NCBI RefSeq assembly: GCF_007004095.1
Contig: NZ_VHJK01000001.1
Span: forward strand, 872,501 to 936,500
Reading direction: 5' to 3'
Length of the DNA stretch: 64,000 bases
Origin: Erythrobacter insulae
GTDB taxonomy: Bacteria > Pseudomonadota > Alphaproteobacteria > Sphingomonadales > Sphingomonadaceae
Positions 56,667-64,000 of the stretch are shown piece by piece (position 1 is the first letter of the stretch; every line of letters begins with the position of its first letter). The position numbers and the translations under genes are program-made. The notes beneath the pieces were generated by a model. The model ran no database searches. It worked only from the letters and a program-made list of their open reading frames with translations, and was not told where the DNA came from.

Positions 56667-59006
56667 ATGATTATTCGTACCACTGCGCGGCGCATGCCGG
56701 CGCTGACTAAGTTTGCATTGCTGCTGTGCAGCTCGGCTGCACTGCCTTTCGCAGCCCAAGCCCAAGACGCCCCGGCTGCTGATGAAGCGGCAGAAGAAGA
56801 AGAACCACAGGCACGCGGTTCATTGGCCAATATCGGCAACATCGTTGTCACTGGCACCAAAACCCAGAACGCTGAAAACGTTCAAGACGTGCCTTTGGCC
56901 ATCACCGCCTTTAACGCTGACACACTCGAAGCGTTCAAAGTCCGCGATGTTCAGGGCCTGACATTCCAGGCGCCAAACGTATCACTCGATCAGATCGGAA
57001 CGAGCCGCGGCACCGCGAACTTCTCGATCCGCGGACTTGGCATCAACTCCTCGATCCCTTCGATCGATCCGACCGTTGGTGTATTTGTCGATGGCGTATA
57101 CCTCGGCATTAACGGCGGCGTTGTGTTCGACATTTTTGACCTTGAGAGCGTCGAAATCCTCCGCGGTCCACAAGGCGTGCTGTTCGGTCGCAACGTGACC
57201 GGCGGCGCAGTGTTGATCAACACGACCAGCCCATCGGAAGACTTCCGCGGCAAATTCCGCGCAGCTGTCGATGGCCCGATCGATGAAGGCCGTGGCGGCG
57301 AAAACTACACCGTCAGCGGCGTTGTAAGCGGCCCGATCATCGAAGATAAGCTGCTGTTCAAAGTCGCCGCGTATCACAACAACGATCAGGGTTATTTTGA
57401 GAACCTGTTCGATGGCTCGAATTTTGGCCTCGCCGAAACCACGATCCTTCGCGGTGCACTCGAAGCGCGTTTTGGTGACCTGACGATCACAGGTAAACTG
57501 GACTACTTCGAATCAGCCGGTGACGGACCAAACGGCCAGAACCGCAGCATTTTTGAGCGTGATACATTCGACTTCGCGATCGATAATCGCGGTTTCTACG
57601 ATACCGAAATCTGGACCAGCTCGGTCACCGCCGAATGGGACATCGGCCCGGGTACGCTTACCAATATCTTTGGCTACCGCGATTATGTCGCGGCGACCGA
57701 TGCGGACATCGATTCAACACCGTTGTTCCTGTTCCATTCAAGCACTGACACAGAGCAGGACCAGATTTCGAACGAGCTGCGCTATGCAATCTCGACCGAC
57801 CGTTTCGACCTGACGTTCGGCGGTTTCTACTTTGATCAAAACCTCGCCTATACTGAGCGCCGCGATATTCCGGTTGCAACCCCGCTCACTTTCTACGGTG
57901 GCGGCCGTCAGGAACACGAAGTGCTTGGCGTATTTGCCAACGGCCAGTTCTACCTGACGGACGGTTTCTCGGTCATTGGCGGTATCCGCTGGAGCCAGGA
58001 AACCAAGGACGCAGATGTCACCTTCATCCGCCCGCGCGCCGAATGTTCGGTAATCGACGGAAGCTGTCCGACAAGCGGAGTGAATTCGTTCATTCCGACC
58101 GAAGACAATGGTTTTTCAGACAGCGTTACCTTCCGCAATCTCTCGCCTAAACTCGGCGTGCAGTATGAATTCAATGACAGCCAGGTTTATGGTCACTGGA
58201 CCCGCGGTTTCCGTTCGGGCGGATACAATTTCCGGATCACCGACATCCCTGTCTTTGAATTCGCCGTTCAGGAAACCGGCAACCTCTTCTTTGGCGAAGA
58301 GCAGGTCGATAACTTTGAAATTGGCGGTAAATTCCAGACGGTCGACGGCGCCTTTACCCTGAACCTGGCCGGTTACATGACCAAGGTCCGGGATATGCAG
58401 CGCGAAGTTAACCTGGCCGATCCGGGTGCAGGTGTGGTGCAGAACATCGTAAACACCGCCGATGCGACGATCCTCGGATTTGAAGCAGAAGCGCGTATGA
58501 AAGTGTCTGACTCGCTGATCATCACCGCGAATATCGGTCTGATTGATGACGAATATGATGACATTCTGTTCGACATTTCCGGCGATGGTCGCGGTATCAT
58601 CACCGATGCCGATTTCGCTCTGCGGATTCCGCGCGTTCCCGAAGTAACGTGGGGCATGGGCTTTATCCATGAACTGTTCCTGGGCGACAGCGAAATCCTG
58701 ACCCGCGTGAATTATCAGTATCGCGACGAGTTCGCCTATACCGATGACAATCTCGGTTTCATTCAGGACATGAGCAACCTTGAAGCCAACATCACATGGG
58801 TAACCCCGATGGATGGCCTGTCCTTCTCGGTCTATGGTCGTAACCTGTTCGATCAGGTTCAGGCCGGCGGTGACACGCAGCTGCCATTTCCCGGACCGCG
58901 TTCTACCGGTGTGCGTCAACCCTTCAGCGATGCGCCGAGTGGCGGCACGTTCTCGCCGCTGCAACGCGGCCGGAATATCGGTGTTGAGGCTCTGTTCGAA
59001 TTCTAA
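56667..59006 (+). CDS. TonB-dependent receptor
   Basis: The 779-residue outer-membrane protein has a signal peptide ending near FAAQAQDA, an acidic Glu/Ala linker and the plug (NIVVTGTKTQNAENVQDVP, then SIRGLGINSS, VDGVYLG and VEILRGPQGVLFGRN). A beta-barrel ending in the aromatic C-terminus ALFEF follows. It resembles the receptor groups of this order that import plant-derived or aromatic compounds or siderophores; the ligand is unknown. GGAG lies about 7 bases before the ATG. A bidirectional terminator follows. Confidence 0.94.
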   Translation: MIIRTTARRMPALTKFALLLCSSAALPFAAQAQDAPAADEAAEEEEPQARGSLANIGNIVVTGTKTQNAENVQDVPLAITAFNADTLEAFKVRDVQGLTFQAPNVSLDQIGTSRGTANFSIRGLGINSSIPSIDPTVGVFVDGVYLGINGGVVFDIFDLESVEILRGPQGVLFGRNVTGGAVLINTTSPSEDFRGKFRAAVDGPIDEGRGGENYTVSGVVSGPIIEDKLLFKVAAYHNNDQGYFENLFDGSNFGLAETTILRGALEARFGDLTITGKLDYFESAGDGPNGQNRSIFERDTFDFAIDNRGFYDTEIWTSSVTAEWDIGPGTLTNIFGYRDYVAATDADIDSTPLFLFHSSTDTEQDQISNELRYAISTDRFDLTFGGFYFDQNLAYTERRDIPVATPLTFYGGGRQEHEVLGVFANGQFYLTDGFSVIGGIRWSQETKDADVTFIRPRAECSVIDGSCPTSGVNSFIPTEDNGFSDSVTFRNLSPKLGVQYEFNDSQVYGHWTRGFRSGGYNFRITDIPVFEFAVQETGNLFFGEEQVDNFEIGGKFQTVDGAFTLNLAGYMTKVRDMQREVNLADPGAGVVQNIVNTADATILGFEAEARMKVSDSLIITANIGLIDDEYDDILFDISGDGRGIITDADFALRIPRVPEVTWGMGFIHELFLGDSEILTRVNYQYRDEFAYTDDNLGFIQDMSNLEANITWVTPMDGLSFSVYGRNLFDQVQAGGDTQLPFPGPRSTGVRQPFSDAPSGGTFSPLQRGRNIGVEALFEF

Positions 59007-59031
59007 TTCGGACGCTGACAGCGACATAATT

Positions 59032-59066
59032 GAAAGGGGGCGTCCGCAGGGGCGCCCCTTTTTTAT
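59032..59066 (+). terminator. Terminator of the TonB receptor gene
   Basis: A GC-rich stem with one bulged G (AAAGGGGGCG against CGCCCCTTTT) and a 10-base loop leads into six T. The T-run contains the stop codon of the convergent gene at 59063. Confidence 0.88.
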
Positions 59067-59518
59067 GCATCCGTGATCAGCAGCAGGGCGATCTTTGCGT
59101 CGTCAAAACAGACAAATCCCCATTCAACCGAAGCGCCCGAAATCGGGTTCCAAAGCCCGTCATAGCGGTTTGAGACGACCGTCAAACTCGCAGGATCAAA
59201 TGCGCCATAAAGTGCCTCTGCGCATTCTGCCGCCGCCGCTTGTCCAAGCCATTCGTTTGAAGGATTGCCGATGTCATGGGCAAATGCCGCAGCCAATTGG
59301 CCAAGTGCAGACCGCGCTGAACCTGCATCGCGCACAGGATCGAGCAATTCCCAGTTAAAGCCAATTGGCTTATAGCCCAAACCGCTCACGAACGCGTCAG
59401 CGGCGGCCAAGTAAAGGCCTGTGCCTGAAATTAGCGGAGCGTGGTGAAAGTGCGCGGTGGCCCCTTCGTTCAAACGTGCCAGCCACCGTTTTTCAAACTG
59501 CTCAAACGGTTTAGCCAC
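59063..59518 (-). CDS. Conserved small protein of unknown function
   Basis: With the GTG at 59518 this is a 151-residue protein without signal peptide: a helical start VAKPFEQFEKRWL, FHHAPLISG, GYKPIGFNWELLDP and a late SASVEWGFVCFDDAKIALL-type strand pattern. I do not recognise the family. It overlaps the yggS stop by 8 bases and so may be coupled to it. A longer frame upstream overlaps yggS and is not likely. Confidence 0.6.
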   Translation of the reverse strand: MAKPFEQFEKRWLARLNEGATAHFHHAPLISGTGLYLAAADAFVSGLGYKPIGFNWELLDPVRDAGSARSALGQLAAAFAHDIGNPSNEWLGQAAAAECAEALYGAFDPASLTVVSNRYDGLWNPISGASVEWGFVCFDDAKIALLLITDA

Positions 59519-60176
59519 CGCGCGGACCGAACAGAGCCGTACCAACCCGGATATGCGTCGCGCCCAATTGCACGGCAGTTTCATAATCGCCGCTCATACC
59601 CATCGATAATCCTTGAATATCATTGTCGCGGGCAAGTTTGGCGAGAAGCGCAAAGAAAGGCGCCGGTTCAATATCCGCAGGAGGCAGACACATCAGACCG
59701 GCAATAGGAACGCCGGCATCGCGCACTTTCCCGAGAAAGTCGGGCAGTTGGTTGATCGGGCATCCGCCTTTTTGATCTTCGTCCCCGATATTCACCTGCA
59801 CAAAACACGGGACACGTTTGCCCGCCTTGTCCATCGCTTTGGCCAAGGCCTTGAGCAGGCTCGGTCGATCAAGGGCATGGATACAATCAAACAATTGCAC
59901 TGCATCTTCGGCCTTGTTCGATTGCAGCTGGCCAATCAAATGCACTTCGGCATCCGGGTATTGCTCTCGCAAAGCGGGCCATTTTTCCTGCGCCTCTTGC
60001 ACGCGGTTTTCACCGAACACGCGGTGACCGGCCTCCAGCAACGGTGTGATCCGATCAGTCGGATGGGTTTTGCTGACTGCAATTAGAGTGACGTCGTCGA
60101 CCTCACGCCGCGCAGGTTTGCAAATGCGCGCGATATTGGCTTTGACTTCGGCGAGACGGGTGGCTGCATTTTCCAT
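59511..60176 (-). CDS. YggS/PROSC-type PLP-binding protein
   Basis: The 221-residue protein is the pyridoxal-phosphate homeostasis type. LIAVSKTHP holds the PLP Lys near residue 35, followed by FGENRVQEA, WHLIGQLQSNK-like EVHLIGQLQSNKAE, and the end DYETAVQLGATHIRVGTALFG. It binds PLP and keeps vitamin B6 balanced, and has no enzyme reaction assigned. Its start codon overlaps the start of the divergent ThiE-like gene in one CATG. Confidence 0.95.
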   Translation of the reverse strand: MENAATRLAEVKANIARICKPARREVDDVTLIAVSKTHPTDRITPLLEAGHRVFGENRVQEAQEKWPALREQYPDAEVHLIGQLQSNKAEDAVQLFDCIHALDRPSLLKALAKAMDKAGKRVPCFVQVNIGDEDQKGGCPINQLPDFLGKVRDAGVPIAGLMCLPPADIEPAPFFALLAKLARDNDIQGLSMGMSGDYETAVQLGATHIRVGTALFGPRGG

Positions 60177-60735
60177 GGTTGCGCGCTATAAGCGCCAAGT
60201 GCCGCAAGACCAATCCCTCCCTGCAATCTGGTTGATTTCGGATCATCGCAACGATTCCGTGCTTGAACGCGCGCTGCGGCGATTGCCCAAGGGCTCCGGT
60301 TTCATTTACCGGCATTATCATTTGCATGACCGCGCGCGGTTCAAAAGGTTTCGCGCCTTGCGCCGGATCGCCATAGGTGCCGGACATGTAATTATTCTGG
60401 CCGATAGCGCGCTGACAGCGGCAGAATGGGGCGCAGACGGTGTTTATGGTCCGCCCCGCGCGCTTACTCCCAAAAGACGCGGCTTGCTGCACCTTTCTAG
60501 CGCGCATGATCTGCGCGAGGTCGGTCTTGCAAACCGATATGGTTCAGATGCCGTTCTGATTTCACCAATATTTCCCACGCGCACACATCCCGGCGGCCAA
60601 ACGCTCGGCCCGGTCCGGTTCCGCTTGCTTGCACAGCACTCAAGGTCCCCTGTTATTGCCTTGGGCGGGATGGATTCTGGCCGCGCACGGACTCTCAAAT
60701 GGCCGCGATGGGCCGCGATTGACGGGCTCAGCTAG
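60175..60735 (+). CDS. TenI/ThiE-like thiamine-phosphate-synthase-family protein
   Basis: The 186-residue protein has WLISDHRND, a FIYRHYHLHD strand, IILADSALTAAEWGADGVYGP, HDLREVGLANRYGSDAVLISPIFPT and ALGGMD, which follow the TenI/ThiE barrel. The phosphate-binding and pyrophosphate Arg/Lys residues of real ThiE are only partly kept, so it may be a TenI-like protein. The ATG shares bases with the divergent yggS start; a GTG at 60199 is another choice and would leave room for a promoter. No thiamine riboswitch is visible. Confidence 0.72.
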   Translation: MVARYKRQVPQDQSLPAIWLISDHRNDSVLERALRRLPKGSGFIYRHYHLHDRARFKRFRALRRIAIGAGHVIILADSALTAAEWGADGVYGPPRALTPKRRGLLHLSSAHDLREVGLANRYGSDAVLISPIFPTRTHPGGQTLGPVRFRLLAQHSRSPVIALGGMDSGRARTLKWPRWAAIDGLS

Positions 60736-60754
60736 TCTCACGCCGCTTGACCCG

Positions 60755-60770
60755 GACTCTCCGAGGATTC
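60755..60770. promoter_or_regulatory. Two GANTC sites just before ftsK
   Basis: GACTC at 60755-60759 and GATTC at 60766-60770 lie 27-42 bases before the ftsK start, in a gap of only 60 bases. They may report CcrM-linked control of ftsK. Confidence 0.35.
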
Positions 60771-60796
60771 ATGGTGTGTTCCAATAGGAGCAACCC

Positions 60797-63202
60797 ATGG
60801 CGACCCGCGCTATCAACACTCGAAAATCAACCGCAGACTGGCGCGCAGGATTGCGGCGCAGTTTGCGCCGTGCAGCGCAAATGACGGGCGCAGCCATGCT
60901 GCTGGCGGCGATGGTTTTCCTTGCGCTTGCTTTGATGAGCTATACCCAGACTGACCCCAGCCCATCGACCGCGGCATCCCCTGACCAAGTGAGCAACTGG
61001 ATGGGTGCAAGCGGCGCCTGGGCCGCCGATCGCGTGCTGTTCACATTTGGCCTGCCCGCCATTTTGCTGCTGCCTTTACTGTATATTTCAGCGCGAAAAT
61101 TGTGGCGCGATGTTGAAAACGGCGATGAGCCTGAAACCACCCGCTGGTGGCGGCCTGTGGGCTTGCTGCTTTTGGCTATAGTCCTTTTGGCCACGTTTCT
61201 GTCGCTTGCATTCGATGGTCCGGGCGGCACATTGCCTGCGCAATTGGGCGGAATTTCCGGCCTGCTCGGTGCATCTGCGATTGAGGCAATCGCGAACCGG
61301 TTTGGCGATAGCGCATCAGGTTGGATCATTCTGGGCGCGTTGGTCGCCTGTCTTGCGGGCGGAGTTGGCCTGTTGACGCGGGTCTTCGCGATAGATTGGC
61401 GTGCATTGCTGACCTTGCCGGAATTTGTTGGCGAAAGCGCAGTCGGCACAGCTGCTCTGTCGCGCATTCCCTTTATCCGGTGGGAGCGGCAGCCGCGCCT
61501 TACCTATGTTGACGAAGACGAAATCGAAGCCCCGGCAGACAAAGCGCGGCGCACAGCCAAACTCAAAACCGAACCTTCACCGGACCGCCCCGAGCCTGCG
61601 CCGCGGCGTGCACCCGAGATATCCGATCCTTCCGCACCGCCCAAAAAAGCCGCGCCAGCAAAGCAGAACCAGCGCGATATGTTCGCCGCCTACAATTTGC
61701 CGAGTCTGGAATTGTTGGCCGAACCGCCCGAAGATAAAGGACCAAAGCTCGATAAACTGGCATTGGAGCGCAATGCGCGCCTGCTCGAAAACGTGCTCGA
61801 CGATTTCAATGTGAAAGGCGAGATTACCGCCGTTCGCACTGGCCCTGTTGTCACCATGTACGAGCTGGAGCCTGCACCGGGCATCAAAGCCAGCCGCGTC
61901 GTAGGGCTTGCCGAAGATATCGCACGCAACATGTCAGCAATCTCTGCGCGCGTTTCACCTATTCCCGGCAAGACGGTGATGGGGATCGAACTACCGAACA
62001 CCGATCGCCAGATGGTCATGCTTAAAGAACTAGCCGCGTGTGCCGATTTCGCAGAAAACAAAGGCAATCTGCCCATCATTCTGGGCAAGGATATCGCGGG
62101 CGAGCCGGTTGTGGCAGACCTTGCCGCGATGCCTCACCTGCTTGTGGCAGGGACCACCGGATCGGGTAAGTCGGTCGGCCTGAACTGCATTCTTTTGTCA
62201 TTGCTGTATCATTTCACACCGGCAGAGTGCCGTTTGATCCTGATCGATCCCAAAGTGCTCGAGCTGAAAAGCTATGACGATATTCCGCATCTGCTTTCCC
62301 CGGTGGTTACCGAACCGCACAAATCGGTCCGCGCGTTGAAATGGGCGGTCGAGGAAATGGAGCGCCGTTACCGGATGATGAGCTCGATCAATTCGCGCAA
62401 CATCAACAGCTTTAACGAAAAGATCCGGGCCGCTGCGGCCAAGGGCAAACCGCTTGGCCGGCGCGTACAAACAGGCTTTGACCCCGACACTGGCGAACAA
62501 TTGTACGAGGAAGAGCAGCTCGATTACGAACCATTGCCCCAGATTGTGCTGATTGTGGATGAGCTTGCCGATTTGATGGTGACGGTTGGCAAAGAGATCG
62601 AAGTCCTGATCCAGCGGCTCAGCCAGAAATCGCGCGCGGCGGGTATCCATTTGATCATGGCGACCCAGCGCCCATCGGTCGATGTCATCACAGGTGTTAT
62701 CAAAGCCAACCTGCCAACCCGCATCAGCTTTAAGGTTACAAGCCGGATCGACAGCCGCACCATTCTGGGTGAGCAAGGCGCCGAACAGCTGCTGGGCAAG
62801 GGCGATATGCTGTATAAACCGAACACAGGCGCAACGGTCCGCGTCCACGGCCCGTTTGTCAGCGATGAAGAGGTTGAGGCGGTTGCAGATTTCTGGCGAG
62901 CGCAAGGATCGCCGGAATATATTGAAGCCGTTACCGAAGAACCCGCCGATGGCGGCGGGCTGACATTCGAAGACGATTTGACCGCATCAGACAATCCCGA
63001 TGAACGCAAATATCGTCAGGCCTGCCAGATCGTAATTGAAAACCAGAAAGCTTCAGGGTCCTGGCTGCAACGCCAGATGGGCGTGGGATACAACACCGCG
63101 GCCAAATGGATCGAGCGCATGGAAAGCGAAGGCCTGGTCGGGCCTGCGAACCATGTTGGCCGACGCGAAATTTTCCGCGATCAGGATGGCAATCCGCTTT
63201 AA
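60797..63202 (+). CDS. ftsK: DNA translocase FtsK
   Basis: FtsK pumps DNA at the division septum and supports dimer resolution. The 801-residue protein has four membrane helices (about residues 30-190), a Pro/Ala/Lys-rich linker, the alpha and beta motor (Walker A GTTGSGKSVGLN near residue 452, Walker B IVLIVDELADLMV), and the C-terminal gamma winged helix (SWLQRQMGVGYNTAAKWIERME), which reads KOPS. The linker is short compared with E. coli. AGGAG lies 7 bases before the ATG. Confidence 0.96.
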   Translation: MATRAINTRKSTADWRAGLRRSLRRAAQMTGAAMLLAAMVFLALALMSYTQTDPSPSTAASPDQVSNWMGASGAWAADRVLFTFGLPAILLLPLLYISARKLWRDVENGDEPETTRWWRPVGLLLLAIVLLATFLSLAFDGPGGTLPAQLGGISGLLGASAIEAIANRFGDSASGWIILGALVACLAGGVGLLTRVFAIDWRALLTLPEFVGESAVGTAALSRIPFIRWERQPRLTYVDEDEIEAPADKARRTAKLKTEPSPDRPEPAPRRAPEISDPSAPPKKAAPAKQNQRDMFAAYNLPSLELLAEPPEDKGPKLDKLALERNARLLENVLDDFNVKGEITAVRTGPVVTMYELEPAPGIKASRVVGLAEDIARNMSAISARVSPIPGKTVMGIELPNTDRQMVMLKELAACADFAENKGNLPIILGKDIAGEPVVADLAAMPHLLVAGTTGSGKSVGLNCILLSLLYHFTPAECRLILIDPKVLELKSYDDIPHLLSPVVTEPHKSVRALKWAVEEMERRYRMMSSINSRNINSFNEKIRAAAAKGKPLGRRVQTGFDPDTGEQLYEEEQLDYEPLPQIVLIVDELADLMVTVGKEIEVLIQRLSQKSRAAGIHLIMATQRPSVDVITGVIKANLPTRISFKVTSRIDSRTILGEQGAEQLLGKGDMLYKPNTGATVRVHGPFVSDEEVEAVADFWRAQGSPEYIEAVTEEPADGGGLTFEDDLTASDNPDERKYRQACQIVIENQKASGSWLQRQMGVGYNTAAKWIERMESEGLVGPANHVGRREIFRDQDGNPL

Positions 63203-63260
63203 TCTGCGGATCGCATTTGCATTGGGCCAATAGGGCCACAATTACGCGCTCGCGTGTGGC

Positions 63261-63318
63261 GGCAGGTGACTGGTGTCAGGTGACTGGTGGCAGGTGACTG
63301 GCGGCAGATGGGTGGCAT
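63261..63318. repeat. 14-bp tandem repeat downstream of ftsK
   Basis: Units begin CAGGTGACTGG at 63263, 63277 and 63291, with a diverged fourth CAGATGGGTGG at 63305; the period is exactly 14. It lies in the gap 63203-63461 between ftsK and the next gene. Confidence 0.85.
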
Positions 63319-63461
63319 CTGCGCAATATCCCGTAACATTGGTTAATTGATCTTGGGTCTGCACGCCCGGCCAGCGGCGGTGTGCGCGCGGGATCGGTAA
63401 TCTGCGTGGTTTAAAATCAGGGTTAGGATTTTGTAAACGACCCCTGCGTATATCCACTGAG

Positions 63462-64000
63462 ATGATCAATCGGACTGTCTTGAAGCGTGGTTTCGCGATG
63501 CGAGGTGCTCTGCTCAGCCTTTTTGCCACAGCCTGCGTAGCAGCCTTCGTGTCTGCGCCTGCCTTGGCTCAGGATGACAGCAAATGGGTCCTGTCGCCTG
63601 ATGCACGGGTGGAATTCGCCTTTATCAGCGCCGAAAGCACGACCCGCGATGAACAATTGGTCGTCGATGGCGATGCGTTTACTCTGCGCGCTCAGGTCGG
63701 CGTTGATTTCGAAGATGAAGACACCCGGTTCCGGATCGAAGCGGACCGTATCGAAGTGTTTCGCCTTGGCGAAGATCGCGCCGATACCGCGCGTGATCGG
63801 TTCACCGCACAGTTCCAACAAGATCTGAGCAAAGAATGGGAAGTCGAGCTTCGCGCTCGCCACTATGATGATTTTGTAACCGCTGAATCAGGCAACACTG
63901 ACGAGCTTCAAGGGTCCGCCGCGCTCACATATGAACCAGAGCGCGCCAATCGCTTCACCGTCCGCGGCACATGGCGCGACCGCAATTACGATAATGGCAC
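63462..64000 (+). CDS. Exported beta-barrel-like protein, 3'-truncated
   Basis: The frame runs off the right end without a stop. An ATG at 63462, or a second at 63498, opens a signal peptide (LLSLFATACVAAFVSAPALA) with cleavage near ALAQDD. The visible mature part alternates polar and hydrophobic residues (VEFAFISAES, FTLRAQVGVDFEDEDTRFRIEADRIEVF, WEVELRARHYDDFV), as in outer-membrane beta-strands. It may be a surface beta-barrel or lipoprotein-assembly type protein; the family cannot be fixed from the fragment. Confidence 0.7.
   Translation, partial: MINRTVLKRGFAMRGALLSLFATACVAAFVSAPALAQDDSKWVLSPDARVEFAFISAESTTRDEQLVVDGDAFTLRAQVGVDFEDEDTRFRIEADRIEVFRLGEDRADTARDRFTAQFQQDLSKEWEVELRARHYDDFVTAESGNTDELQGSAALTYEPERANRFTVRGTWRDRNYDNG

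Noticed and set aside
60046-60174. N-terminal extension of the ThiE/TenI-like frame into yggS
   Set aside because: It lies opposite conserved yggS codons and has no barrel features.
63242-63529. 95-codon leftward frame after ftsK
   Set aside because: Its end is made of the 14-bp repeat and it overlaps the better-supported rightward signal-peptide gene at 63462.

Overview
The window is about 64 kb of chromosomal DNA from an alphaproteobacterium, most likely Sphingomonadales and probably an Erythrobacter-like member of Erythrobacteraceae. This is an inference from protein content: a MidA/NDUFAF7-type methyltransferase beside lgt, sphingomonad-style small lipoproteins, an HWE histidine kinase, a TonB receptor, two EndoIII-type glycosylases, and GANTC (CcrM) clusters. 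Base and codon use look uniform. I see no prophage, integrase, insertion sequence, rRNA, tRNA or CRISPR array. Both ends cut genes: a CnoX/YbbN co-chaperone at the left and an exported beta-barrel-like protein at the right.

Layout. 0-5.4 kb: CnoX fragment, Lon-substrate-binding-domain protein, MarC, two related lipoproteins coupled to folD, YggT and argB. 5.4-10.6 kb: an accessory stretch with a lone bufferin-like lipoprotein behind a SigF-type promoter, a basic 50-residue protein, a secreted-type nuclease, a sulfotransferase, small lipoproteins, a repeat-rich gap, a YdcH-like protein and a DUF559 nuclease set among REP-like palindromes. 10.8-17.2 kb: class Ia ribonucleotide reductase genes nrdB and nrdA, separated by a diguanylate cyclase, two small membrane genes and a PilZ protein; GANTC sites cluster in front of both nrd genes. 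17.2-28.8 kb: hydrolase, TraB/GumN-like protein, a cysteine-rich protein followed by a peptide with a double-glycine-type leader, nadB, small zinc-binding proteins, an ABC ATPase coupled to a metallo-beta-lactamase lipoprotein, nitronate monooxygenase and an EamA transporter.

28.9-35.4 kb: tandem EndoIII-like genes, guaA, a 27-residue hydrophobic peptide gene with its own terminator, an acyl-CoA synthetase and a PIG-L deacetylase. 35.5-41.4 kb: gyrB, AI-2E-type transporter, M50-like protease, TetR regulator and an acyltransferase. 41.6-44.7 kb: an overlapping leucine-catabolic operon (isovaleryl-CoA dehydrogenase, DUF1330, methylcrotonyl-CoA carboxylase beta). 44.9-51.8 kb: GAF-PAS-HWE kinase, a two-gene osmoprotectant/ergothioneine-type importer, DUF2147, a MidA enzyme carrying a long Lys/Ala/Glu-rich N-terminal helix, and lgt. 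52-64 kb: acyl-CoA synthetase, glnD with a perfect hairpin over its start codon, TonB receptor, YggS, a TenI/ThiE-like protein, ftsK, and the truncated last gene.

The best candidates for undescribed biology are the leader-peptide pair at 19.3-20.1 kb, the stand-alone bufferin lipoprotein at 5.6 kb, the glnD start-codon hairpin at 53.77 kb, the GANTC clusters at both nrd loci, the 27-residue peptide at 32.8 kb, and the coiled-coil MidA fusion at 49.3-51 kb. All functional claims rest on reading motifs by eye; no database search was run.
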